NCBI RefSeq assembly: GCF_000281895.1
Contig: NZ_CM001558.1
Coordinates: 2,794,556-2,858,555, forward strand
DNA from: Pseudomonas fluorescens Q2-87
Lineage (GTDB): Bacteria; Pseudomonadota; Gammaproteobacteria; Pseudomonadales; Pseudomonadaceae
DNA length: 64,000 bases
Direction of reading: 5' to 3'
Below are positions 54,462 through 62,688 of the stretch, in pieces. The notes beneath the pieces were generated by a model. It made no database searches. It was not told the DNA's origin and worked only from the letters and a program-made list of their open reading frames with translations. Position numbers and translations under genes: made by a program. Within the stretch, counting starts at the first letter, position 1, and each line of letters begins with the position of its first letter.

Positions 54462-55529
54462 ATGTTTTATCGAGAAGCGGGCCAATTCAATACACGTTAT
54501 GCCCAGGATCGTCGCGTCTTCGCCCTGCGCCAGGATCGCCATGGGCTTGCCGCGCTGCTGGTGTTCGCTTTCGTCGCGGTGCCTTGGCTGGGTAACGACT
54601 ACTGGTTCAGTGCGATTCTGATTCCGTTCCTGGTGTTGTCCTTGGCCGGGTTGGGGCTCAATTTGCTCACCGGTTATGCCGGGCAGTTGTCCCTCGGTTC
54701 TGCGGCGTTCATGGCGGTGGGGGCGTTTGCCACCTATAACCTTGAAGTGCGCGTAGCCGGTCTGCCGTTGCTGCTCAGCATCGCCTTGGGCGGGTTGGCG
54801 GCGGCGCTGGTGGCGCTGCTGTTCGGGCTGCCGAGCCTGCGCATCAAGGGTTTCTACCTGCTGGTTTCGACCCTGGCCGCACAGTTCTTCGTGACCTGGG
54901 CCTTGACCCGGTTCAGTTGGTTTTCCAACAACAGCGCCTCCGGCGTGATCAGCGCGCCACGGCTGGACGTGTTCGGGGTAAACCTGGACGCGCCGGCCGG
55001 TCGCTACCTATTGACGTTGACGGTGGTGGTCGCGCTGTTCTGGCTGGGCAACAACCTGGTGCGCAGCGAGTTGGGGCGCAACTGGATGGCGGTGCGCGAC
55101 ATGGACACTGCCGCAGCGGTCATCGGCATCCCATTGATGAAGACCAAGCTGCTGGCGTTCGCCATCAGCGGGTTTTTCCTCGGGGTGGCTGGCGCGCTCT
55201 GGGCTTTCACTTACCTGGGCACGGTGGAGCCCCATGGCTTCGATCTCAATCGATCGTTCCAGATCCTGTTCATCATCATTATTGGCGGCCTCGGCAGCCT
55301 GCTGGGCAATTTCCTCGGCGCGGCGTTCATCGTCCTGTTTCCCGTCCTGCTCTCGAACCTGGTGTCGCTGATGCCCGGTGGGCTGGTGGACGCAGGGCAG
55401 GTGGAGAACCTGCAGAAGATGATATTCGGCGCGCTGATCATCCTGTTCCTGATCAAGGAGCCCGAGGGCCTTGCGCGCCTCTGGCAGAGATTTCGCGAGC
55501 GCGCACGGCTATGGCCGCTGCGCTACTGA
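54462..55529 (+). CDS. HAAT-family ABC transporter permease (LivM type)
   Basis: The 355-residue permease has about nine membrane segments and the LivM signatures GLGLNLLTGYAGQLSLGSAAFMAVGAF, GRNWMAVRDMDTAAAVIGIPLMKTKLLAFAISGFFLGVAGAL and IGGLGSLLGNFLGAAFIV. It has no fused ATPase domain. The start is preceded by AGGAGAG. Confidence 0.92.
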   Translation: MFYREAGQFNTRYAQDRRVFALRQDRHGLAALLVFAFVAVPWLGNDYWFSAILIPFLVLSLAGLGLNLLTGYAGQLSLGSAAFMAVGAFATYNLEVRVAGLPLLLSIALGGLAAALVALLFGLPSLRIKGFYLLVSTLAAQFFVTWALTRFSWFSNNSASGVISAPRLDVFGVNLDAPAGRYLLTLTVVVALFWLGNNLVRSELGRNWMAVRDMDTAAAVIGIPLMKTKLLAFAISGFFLGVAGALWAFTYLGTVEPHGFDLNRSFQILFIIIIGGLGSLLGNFLGAAFIVLFPVLLSNLVSLMPGGLVDAGQVENLQKMIFGALIILFLIKEPEGLARLWQRFRERARLWPLRY

Positions 55530-55601
55530 GCGAACCGCATGACGCGGGTTTGCAGTTCCATCCTGTTGGCTTATCACTGGCTTCATAACAAGGAAAATCC
55601 G

Positions 55602-56927
55602 ATGTTCAAACGATCATTCGCCAGCAGCCTGGCACTGGCCCTGAGCCTCACCGCCGCGGCCTTCACCGTCCAAGCGGACAACGAACAGTACTTTCCGCTG
55701 CAAAGCTATCGCGTCGGCCCCTATGCGGCCGGCGGGACCGGTTTTTTCGGCGGTTTCATCGACTACCTCAAATACGTCAACGCCAACGGCGGGGTCAATG
55801 GCGTCAAGCTGACCTGGAGCGAGTGCGAAACCGAGTACGTGGTGGAAAAAGGCGTGGAGTGCTATGAGCGCCTGAAGAAAGGCTTGAACGGTGCGCCAGC
55901 GGCGGCGACCAACCCGCTGTCGGTGGGCATCGCCTATGCCACGCTGGAGCGTTCGACGGCCGACAAACTGCCGCTGATTACCATCAACCACGGGCGCACG
56001 GACTCCACCGACGGCAGCGTGTTTCCCTACGTCTTCCCGTTGCAACTGAACCCCTATTCCGAGGTGTCGGCGATCATCAACTACATCGGCCAACGGGCTG
56101 GTGGGCTGGATAAACTCAAGGGCCAGAAGATCGTCACGCTGTATCACGGCTCGCCTTATGGCAAGGAAACCAACGAGGTCCTGCAAACCCTGGCGGACAA
56201 GTACGGGTTTGCCTTGACCCTGCTGGAGGTGCCGCATCCAGGCAACGAGCAGCAATCGCAATGGCTGAACATTCGCCGGGAAAAGCCCGATTGGGTGATC
56301 CTGCGCGGCTGGGGCGTAATGAACCCGGTGGCGCTGAAGACCGCGCAAAAAGTCGGCTTCCCGGCTGACCACATCATCGGCAACATCTGGAGCAACTCTG
56401 AGGACGACGCCGCGCCAGCCGGTGCAGCGGCCAAAGGTTTCATCGCCATTACCACGCACCCGTCGGGCACCGATTTCCCGGTGTTGCAGGGCATCAAACA
56501 GCAAGTGGTCGACGCCGGTCATGGCGACCTGGCCGATCCCAAGCGTTTCGGCACCGTTTACTACAACCTTGGCGTGGTCAACGGCATCCTCAACGTAGAA
56601 GCGGTGCGCATTGCCCAGCAGAAATTCGGCAAGCAACCGTTGACGGGCGAGCAAGTGCGCTGGGGTTTTGAAAACCTCAAGCTCGACGATGCCCGACTCA
56701 AGGAACTGGGGGCGTTGGGCCTGGTGCAACCGTTGCAGCTGTCGTGCTCGGACCACGAGGGCGGTGGTGCGGTGCGCTTCCAGCAATGGGACGGCACGCA
56801 GTGGAAGCTGATCAGCGATTGGGTCCAGGCCGACCGCGCCTTGCTGCGGCCGATCATCGAAGCGTCCTCGCACCAATACGCCCGGGAAAAAGGCATCACC
56901 CCACGCGATTGCAGCAAGGAGTCCTGA
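55602..56927 (+). CDS. HAAT-family ABC transporter substrate-binding protein
   Basis: The 441-residue type I periplasmic binding protein (Peripla_BP_6) has a signal peptide (SSLALALSLTAAAFTVQA) and mature start DNEQYFPLQSYRVGPYAAGGTGFFGGFIDYLKYVNANGGVNGVKLTW. It has only two methionines in 441 residues, unlike MtlE in this window with about twelve, though it keeps four cysteines that probably form two disulfides. Proteins of this subtype usually bind organic acids or amides. Location behind sfnG suggests an organosulfur ligand, which is inference. The usual second ATPase is missing. Confidence 0.88.
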   Translation: MFKRSFASSLALALSLTAAAFTVQADNEQYFPLQSYRVGPYAAGGTGFFGGFIDYLKYVNANGGVNGVKLTWSECETEYVVEKGVECYERLKKGLNGAPAAATNPLSVGIAYATLERSTADKLPLITINHGRTDSTDGSVFPYVFPLQLNPYSEVSAIINYIGQRAGGLDKLKGQKIVTLYHGSPYGKETNEVLQTLADKYGFALTLLEVPHPGNEQQSQWLNIRREKPDWVILRGWGVMNPVALKTAQKVGFPADHIIGNIWSNSEDDAAPAGAAAKGFIAITTHPSGTDFPVLQGIKQQVVDAGHGDLADPKRFGTVYYNLGVVNGILNVEAVRIAQQKFGKQPLTGEQVRWGFENLKLDDARLKELGALGLVQPLQLSCSDHEGGGAVRFQQWDGTQWKLISDWVQADRALLRPIIEASSHQYAREKGITPRDCSKES

Positions 56928-56978
56928 GACGTTGTGGCAGGGGGGGGCTGCCACAGATTCCCAGCCACCCAACCCCTT

Positions 56979-57109
56979 GTGGCGAGGGAGCTTGCTCCCG
57001 CTGGGCTGCGCAGCAGACCTAAAACCAGGCACTGCGGTGCAACAGATCGTTCGCGGTCAACGGGTTCAGGGCCGCTTCGCGCCCCAGCGGGAGCAAGCTC
57101 CCTCGCCAC
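56979..57109. repeat. REPIN downstream of the sulfur transporter operon
   Basis: GTGGCGAGGGAGCTTGCTCCCGC and its inverse, ending CTCCCTCGCCAC, flank GGGCTGCGCAGCAG / CGCTTCGCGCCCC arms. The right arm is the first unit of the tandem array that follows. Confidence 0.9.
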
Positions 57110-57236
57110 AAGGACCCGTGAGCGGGAGCAAGCTTCCTTGCCACAAGGGCCCATCAGCGGGAGCAAGCTTCTTTGCCACAAGGACCCATCAGCGGGAGCA
57201 AGCTTCTTTGCCACAAAGGCCATCAGCGGCAGCGCC
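57086..57236. repeat. Tandem array of a 35-bp REP-derived unit
   Basis: Four head-to-tail copies (57086-57120, 57121-57155, 57156-57190, 57191-57224) and a partial fifth each read AGCGGGAGCAAGCTnCnTnG, then CCACAAGG-N-CCATC. The first copy is the true REP arm. The later copies share CTTCCTTG or CTTCTTTG changes, so they derive from one another. With the REPIN they fill the 315-bp gap before the GntR gene. Confidence 0.9.
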
Positions 57237-57242
57237 AAGTGA

Positions 57243-57962
57243 TCAGGCCTCCGGCTCCAGGGCTTGCAGCCAACGGTTTTCCGAGCGGCTCAAATGCAGG
57301 CGCATCGAGGTTTGTGCGCCGAGCACGTCTTTGTTGGCCACGGCGCGCAGGATGGCTTCGTGCTCCATGACGGCGGCTTCCCAGGTCAGCGAATTCTCTG
57401 AATGCTTGCTCAGGTGAGCCGACATCGGTTTATGCCGTTCATCAAACAGCGCGGTGATGATCCGCACCAAGGCGGAGTTGCCGCTCATCTTGGCCAGGCG
57501 CTGATGAAACTTGCGATCGTCTTCCAACGGGGGCAGGCCATCGGCGATGCTGGCGCGCATGGCGTCGATGCATTCCTGCAAGTAGCGATAGTCGCTTTTC
57601 TTGCCATGCAAACAGGCCAGTACCACTGACTCACCTTCGATCAAGGCGCGGGCCTGCATCAGTTCCGAGGGGCTTTCGCCCAAGGTTACGCTGGTATTCT
57701 TCCCATCCTTGGGCTTGGCGCGCACGTACACGCCGGAGCCCATCTTGATTTCAATATCGCCCTCAATCTCCAGGGCGATAAGTGCTTCGCGCAGCGAAGG
57801 CCGGGACACGCCCAGCAGTTGCGTCAAGTCGCGCTCGGGAGGAAGCCTGGAGCCGGCTTTGAAATCCCCCTGGGCGATGTAACTGCGGAGCTGGTCGGCG
57901 ATTTTCTGGTACGGCTTTCGCTCAGTGGCGTTTAGCGTTGAAACCATGGGAGCGGTGTCCAT
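57243..57962 (-). CDS. FadR-type GntR-family transcriptional regulator
   Basis: The 239-residue protein has an N-terminal winged helix (QKIADQLRSYIAQGDFKAGSRLPPERDLTQLLGVSRPSLREALIALEIEGDIEIKMGSGVYVR) and a C-terminal FCD ligand domain with the metal-binding Asp/His pattern (EDDRKFHQRLAKMSGN, MEHEAILRAV, HLSRSENR). UxuR/ExuR-like regulators of hexuronate genes have this form. It starts 35 bp downstream of the dehydratase stop on the same strand and likely represses that operon. ATG 57947 is an alternative start. Confidence 0.88.
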   Translation of the reverse strand: MDTAPMVSTLNATERKPYQKIADQLRSYIAQGDFKAGSRLPPERDLTQLLGVSRPSLREALIALEIEGDIEIKMGSGVYVRAKPKDGKNTSVTLGESPSELMQARALIEGESVVLACLHGKKSDYRYLQECIDAMRASIADGLPPLEDDRKFHQRLAKMSGNSALVRIITALFDERHKPMSAHLSKHSENSLTWEAAVMEHEAILRAVANKDVLGAQTSMRLHLSRSENRWLQALEPEA

Positions 57963-57997
57963 CAGAGAGTCGGCAAAGGCTACCACAGGCGCCAAAG

Positions 57998-59524
57998 TCA
58001 CATCACCGCGCCAATCTGCCAAGGCAAAAACTCGTTATCCCCCAGGCCGTTTTCCTCGCTGCAGCTGCGGCGTCCGGAGGCGGTCTCAAGCATCAATCGG
58101 AACAACCGTTCGCCGGCCTCGGCCACCGACTCCAGGCCATCGACAATGCCGCCGGCGTTGAAATCCATATCCAGCTCCATGTGCTGGAACAGGCGGGTAT
58201 TGGTGGCGATTTTCAAGGACGGCGTCGGCTTGCAGCCATAGGTCGAGCCACGGCCCGTGGTGAAACAGATAAGGTTTGCGCCTCCTGCCACCTGACCCGT
58301 AGCGGACACCGGGTCGTAGCCAGGCGTGTCCATGAACACCAACCCTTGGGCGTCGATTTTTTCAGCGTATTGGTAGACCCCCATCAACCCGGTAGTGCCT
58401 GCCTTCGCTACGGCGCCGAGGGATTTTTCCAGGATGGTGGTAATGCCCCCGGCCTTGTTGCCGGGCGACGGATTATTGTTCATGTCCCCGTCGTTATGAC
58501 GCACATAGGCTTCCCACCAATGAATCCGCTCCATCAGTTTTGTCGAAATATCGGCGGATGCGGCGCGGGCCGTCAGCAGGTGTTCAGCGCCGTAGATCTC
58601 TGGCGTTTCCGAAAGAATCGCAGTGCCGCCATGTTGCACCAGTAAATCCACCGCCGCGCCGAGTGCGGGATTGGCCGTGATGCCTGAATAACCGTCCGAG
58701 CCGCCACATTGCAGGCCGACGGTCAGGTGGCTGGCCGCGACGGTGGTGCGCTGGCATTGGTTGACGATGGGCAACATCGCTTCAATGTGGGCGATGCCCC
58801 GTTGCACGGCTTCGCGCGTACCGCCAGCTTCCTGGATGATCAGGCTGGCCTTGAGCGTTGCCGCGCGATCCCCGAGTTCGTTCATCAAGGGTGTGAGTTG
58901 GTTGACCTCGCAACCCAGGCCGATCAGCAGCACCCCGGCGAAATTCGCGTGGTCCGAATAGCCGCGCAACGTGCGCTTGAGGATATCGATGCCGTCACCT
59001 TTCGCGCCCATCCCGCAGCCGCTGCCGTGAGTGATGGCCACGACGCCGTCAACGTTGGGAAAGTCTTTCAGGCGCTCGGATGTAAAGGCGTTGGCGATGT
59101 GTTTGCACACGGTGGCCGAGCAATTGACGCTGGAAATGACGCCTATGTAATTGCGTGTCCCGACACGTCCATCCTCGCGCACGAAACCTTCAAACGTGGC
59201 GGGTGAGCGGCTGGGCACAGTGGGTGCATAGATGTTCTGCACGCTGTGTTCGGCATTGGCGATGGGCATGGCCAGGTTGTGCACATGGACGTAATCCCCG
59301 GGCTCGATGTCCTGGGTCGCCTGGCCGATGGTCTGGCCATATTTGAGCACCCGCTGGCCAGCCAACACTGTGCGCAACGCAATCTTGTGGCCGGACGGAA
59401 TCGGTTGGCGGGCAATCAGCGTGATGCCATCGGCATTCAGCGGTTGACCTTCAGCGATATCACCGCGGGCCACCGCGACATCGTCACCGGGGGTCAAGAC
59501 CAGCAAAGAAGAGGGCGTGTTCAT
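57998..59524 (-). CDS. uxaA: Altronate/galactarate dehydratase family enzyme
   Basis: The 508-residue protein has the two-part UxaA architecture. A small N-terminal SAF domain (about 1-95, DDVAVARGDIAEGQPL to PGDYVHVHNLAM) is followed by the large catalytic domain with GRVGTRNYIGVISSVNCSATV, HGSGCGMG, LQCGGSDGYSGITANPALG and MDTPGYDP. UxaA turns D-altronate into 2-keto-3-deoxygluconate; GarD is the close paralog for galactarate. The partner dehydrogenase 14 bp upstream fits an L-galactonate to tagaturonate to altronate route, favouring UxaA. No uxaB is present in the window. Confidence 0.82.
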   Translation of the reverse strand: MNTPSSLLVLTPGDDVAVARGDIAEGQPLNADGITLIARQPIPSGHKIALRTVLAGQRVLKYGQTIGQATQDIEPGDYVHVHNLAMPIANAEHSVQNIYAPTVPSRSPATFEGFVREDGRVGTRNYIGVISSVNCSATVCKHIANAFTSERLKDFPNVDGVVAITHGSGCGMGAKGDGIDILKRTLRGYSDHANFAGVLLIGLGCEVNQLTPLMNELGDRAATLKASLIIQEAGGTREAVQRGIAHIEAMLPIVNQCQRTTVAASHLTVGLQCGGSDGYSGITANPALGAAVDLLVQHGGTAILSETPEIYGAEHLLTARAASADISTKLMERIHWWEAYVRHNDGDMNNNPSPGNKAGGITTILEKSLGAVAKAGTTGLMGVYQYAEKIDAQGLVFMDTPGYDPVSATGQVAGGANLICFTTGRGSTYGCKPTPSLKIATNTRLFQHMELDMDFNAGGIVDGLESVAEAGERLFRLMLETASGRRSCSEENGLGDNEFLPWQIGAVM

Positions 59525-59538
59525 GTCGGTTTCCACTC

Positions 59539-60549
59539 CTAGCACTCGATGATTGCCTTGACCACACCCTGTTTCGGGTCGAGCAAGGTGCTGAACGAGT
59601 CGGCCACTTCGCTGAGTGCCAATCGGTGGGTATTGAGGGCTGCGTCCGGAATCAATCCGTCGCGCAAGCACTGCTCCACATAATGAAAGTCTTCCTTGGT
59701 GGCGTTGCGGCTGCCCATCAGCGTGGCTTCACGCTTGTGGAATTCGGGGTCGGAGAAGGTGATGGAGTCCCGGACAACCGAAATCATCACATAGGTGCCG
59801 CCGTGGGCGATGAACTCGAAGCCGCGTTCCATGGCCCGGGCATTGCCCGTGGCGTCGAACACCACGTCAAAAAAATCATCCCCGGTCAGTTCCGCCAGCG
59901 TCTGTTTGTCGCCGTCGCCGATCTGCACGGCCGCGTGGATATCCAGGTGTTGCCGACAGAACGACAGGCGATCCTCACGGGTATCCAGCACGGTGACTTT
60001 CGCGCCACGCAGGCTGGCGAAGATCGCCGCAGCCATGCCGATCGGGCCGGTGCCGACCACCAGGGCATGTTTATCTGCCTGCACATTCGAGCGACGGACA
60101 GCGTGGGCACCGATGGACAGAAATTCGATCATCGCCGCCTGATCGAGGGAAACGCCCGCCGCCTTGTGCACGAATTGCTGGGGAACGCTCAGGTATTGGG
60201 TGAATGCACCGTCGCAATGAACCCCCAGCACCTGGATGCGCGTGCAGCAATTGGTCTTGCCCTGGCGGCAGGCAATGCAGGTGCCGCAAGACAGGTAAGG
60301 CATCACATAGACGACATCGCCCAAAGCCAGGTCGCTGGTCTCGTCAGTACCTTCAACGATCCCGGAGAACTCGTGGCCAATGACGCGCGGGTAATCAAGG
60401 TACGGTTGATTGCCGGTGAAGATATGCAGGTCGGTGCCACAGACGCCGACGCGCTTGACGCGGATGAGGATCTCGCCGGGTTTCCTGGACGGTTTTTCAG
60501 TTTCGATGGCGGTTAACGAGCCGGGTTCGTTACAGATGACAGTCAGCAT
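59539..60549 (-). CDS. Zinc alcohol dehydrogenase similar to L-galactonate 5-dehydrogenase
   Basis: The 336-residue medium-chain dehydrogenase has catalytic zinc ligands in GVCGTDLHIFTGNQPYLDYPRVIGHEFSG, the structural-zinc cysteines in LSCGTCIACRQGKTNCC, and the NAD loop VVGTGPIGMAAAIFA. FSDPEFHKREATLMGSRNAT closely resembles the corresponding part of E. coli YjjN/LgoD as I recall it. It would oxidise a sugar acid such as L-galactonate. It is the first gene of the operon with uxaA and the GntR regulator. Confidence 0.8.
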   Translation of the reverse strand: MLTVICNEPGSLTAIETEKPSRKPGEILIRVKRVGVCGTDLHIFTGNQPYLDYPRVIGHEFSGIVEGTDETSDLALGDVVYVMPYLSCGTCIACRQGKTNCCTRIQVLGVHCDGAFTQYLSVPQQFVHKAAGVSLDQAAMIEFLSIGAHAVRRSNVQADKHALVVGTGPIGMAAAIFASLRGAKVTVLDTREDRLSFCRQHLDIHAAVQIGDGDKQTLAELTGDDFFDVVFDATGNARAMERGFEFIAHGGTYVMISVVRDSITFSDPEFHKREATLMGSRNATKEDFHYVEQCLRDGLIPDAALNTHRLALSEVADSFSTLLDPKQGVVKAIIEC

Positions 60550-60832
60550 GTTGATGCTCCTTGGCTGGCGTGCGGCAGCGGCTGCCTGCAGGCGGGAGGA
60601 GGGTTGTGAGCGCACGGCTGCCGGGACCGACGCTCGTTTTTTGTTGTAGGTGGGCACAGATCTGCACCGATGACCTTGGCCCGAAACTACACGCCGGAAA
60701 AAATATTGGCAATACCAGTTAGGCAAAAAGCAGATTGGACAGACCAGTTTCAACGTGCGCGCTATTTAAATGAACCGAGGTCGCTCGTGCCCTGTCAGTC
60801 GTTTGTCAGGAACGACAACTTATGGAGCTGCC

Positions 60833-62464
60833 ATGCGACCTCTGTATTTCACCAGCCTGTCCGTTGCCGCTGTGCTGTGCGCGGCCTGTTCAAGCCAACC
60901 CTCCGCGACCTGGAGCTACAAGGACGCTCAAAGTCGAACCCCTGTACCGCCCGACCAGGCCTACCCCGAACTGTTCGAAGCGGTGCAACGCGAACAGATT
61001 TTCTCCGACCAGAAACACTTCGTGGACGCGCTGCCCAACCGCGATCCATCGAACATCCGCGCCGATTACCTGGCCCGGCGCGACAGCGATGGCTTCGATA
61101 TCAAGGCGTTCGTGAAGGACAATTTCATCGAGTCCGGCCAGGCTGAAAGTCCGGCACCGAAACCGGGAGCTCCCATCGATGAGCACATCGACAAGCTCTG
61201 GCCCGTATTGAGCCGAACCTACACCCAGGTGCCGCCCTACAGCAGCCTGCTGCCGTTGCCGCAGCCCTACGTGGTGCCAGGCGGACGCTTTCGCGAGATG
61301 TACTACTGGGATTCCTATTTCACCATGCTCGGCCTGGAGCAAAGCGGGGATAAGGCCCAGGTGCGCCAGATGACCGACAATTTTGCCTACATGATCGACA
61401 CCTACGGCCACATTCCCAATGGCAACCGCACCTACTACCTGAGCAGGTCGCAGCCGCCATTTTTCGCCTACATGGTGGAGTTGCAGGCGCGCATCGAAGG
61501 TGACCAGGCCTACGGGCGATACCTTCCACAATTGCAAAAGGAGTATGCCTATTGGATGGCGGGCACCCAGGCGCTCAAGCCTGGCGAGGCCGGTCAACAT
61601 GTGGTCAAGCTCGCCGATGGCAGCGTGCTCAATCGCTATTGGGACGCGAGCCCGACGCCGCGCCAGGAATCCTGGCTGCAGGACGTCAAGACCGCCGAGC
61701 AGGCTCCCGACCGGCCCAAGCAGGAGATCTGGCGGGACCTGCGCGCCGGTGCGGAAAGCGGTTGGGATTTCAGCTCACGCTGGCTGGGCGATGGCCAGAA
61801 CCTGGCGACCATACGCACCACGTCCATCGTGCCCGTCGACCTGAACAGTCTGATGTTCCACCTGGAGCGCACCATCGCCAAGGCCTGCGCAACCGTCCAG
61901 AACGGGCCGTGTGTCCAGGCTTATGGCCAACGCGCGGACCTGCGCCAGCACGCCATCGACAAGTATCTGTGGAACGCCGATAGAGGCTACTACGTGGATT
62001 ACGACTGGCGACAGAATCAGCAACGCCAGGGCCTTACCGCCGCTGCGCTTTTCCCGTTGTACACGGGCCTGGCTTCCGCCGAGCATGCCCAGCGCACGGC
62101 CGATGCGGTACGTGAAGGCCTGTTGCGTCCCGGCGGTATCGCCACCACCCAGGTCAACAATGGCCAGCAATGGGACGAGCCCAATGGCTGGGCACCGCTG
62201 CAGTGGGTGGCGGTAGAGGGGCTGGACCGATACGGCCAAACCGCGCTGGCACAAGAGATCGGCAGCCGCTTTCTGCGGCAGGTGCACGACCTCTACCGCA
62301 AGGAAAACAAGCTGGTTGAAAAATACGATCTGTCCGGGCAAGGCAATGGCGGGGGAGGCGGTGAATACGAGTTGCAGGATGGCTTCGGCTGGACCAACGG
62401 GGTGACCTTGAAACTGCTGGGCAAGTATGGCGCAACCGCTTCGGGAGCCACGGCTGGCGAATAA
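60833..62464 (+). CDS. treA: Periplasmic alpha,alpha-trehalase, GH37
   Basis: The 543-residue trehalase has both GH37 signatures: PGGRFREMYYWDSYFTMLGL near residue 145 and QWDEPNGWAPLQWVAVEGL near 450, with the catalytic acid in AGAESGWDFSSRW. A glycine-rich turn precedes the C-terminal EYELQDGFGWTNGV. The N-terminus is a signal peptide ending CAACSSQPS, which may be lipidated. It splits external trehalose to two glucose. ATG 60833 fits the signal peptide. A clear terminator follows. Confidence 0.95.
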   Translation: MRPLYFTSLSVAAVLCAACSSQPSATWSYKDAQSRTPVPPDQAYPELFEAVQREQIFSDQKHFVDALPNRDPSNIRADYLARRDSDGFDIKAFVKDNFIESGQAESPAPKPGAPIDEHIDKLWPVLSRTYTQVPPYSSLLPLPQPYVVPGGRFREMYYWDSYFTMLGLEQSGDKAQVRQMTDNFAYMIDTYGHIPNGNRTYYLSRSQPPFFAYMVELQARIEGDQAYGRYLPQLQKEYAYWMAGTQALKPGEAGQHVVKLADGSVLNRYWDASPTPRQESWLQDVKTAEQAPDRPKQEIWRDLRAGAESGWDFSSRWLGDGQNLATIRTTSIVPVDLNSLMFHLERTIAKACATVQNGPCVQAYGQRADLRQHAIDKYLWNADRGYYVDYDWRQNQQRQGLTAAALFPLYTGLASAEHAQRTADAVREGLLRPGGIATTQVNNGQQWDEPNGWAPLQWVAVEGLDRYGQTALAQEIGSRFLRQVHDLYRKENKLVEKYDLSGQGNGGGGGEYELQDGFGWTNGVTLKLLGKYGATASGATAGE

Positions 62465-62502
62465 CCAACCTGACGGGCACTGAGCCCGGTGAATGGAAGA
62501 GA

Positions 62503-62529
62503 GGAGCGGCAATCCGCTCCTTTCTTTTT
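62503..62529 (+). terminator. Rho-independent terminator of treA
   Basis: GGAGCGG (62503-62509) and CCGCTCC (62514-62520) form a perfect stem with a 4-nt loop, followed by TTTCTTTTT. Confidence 0.9.
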
Positions 62530-62688
62530 ATCCGAGATTGATCAGTGGATGCTCGCGCACGTCCCTTGGCAGGCGTGGTTTGTGGTCTATAGTTCTCAGC
62601 AGATATGGACCTTTCGCGGGCGCCGGGGCATGACGATCCTCTGGAGCCTTAATCGCGTTGGATACCCAAAGACTGCAGGGAGCACGCC

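Noticed and set aside
56979..57236. Spaced repeats resembling a CRISPR array
   Set aside because: The units are contiguous 35-bp tandem copies of a REP arm with no variable spacers, and no cas genes are present.
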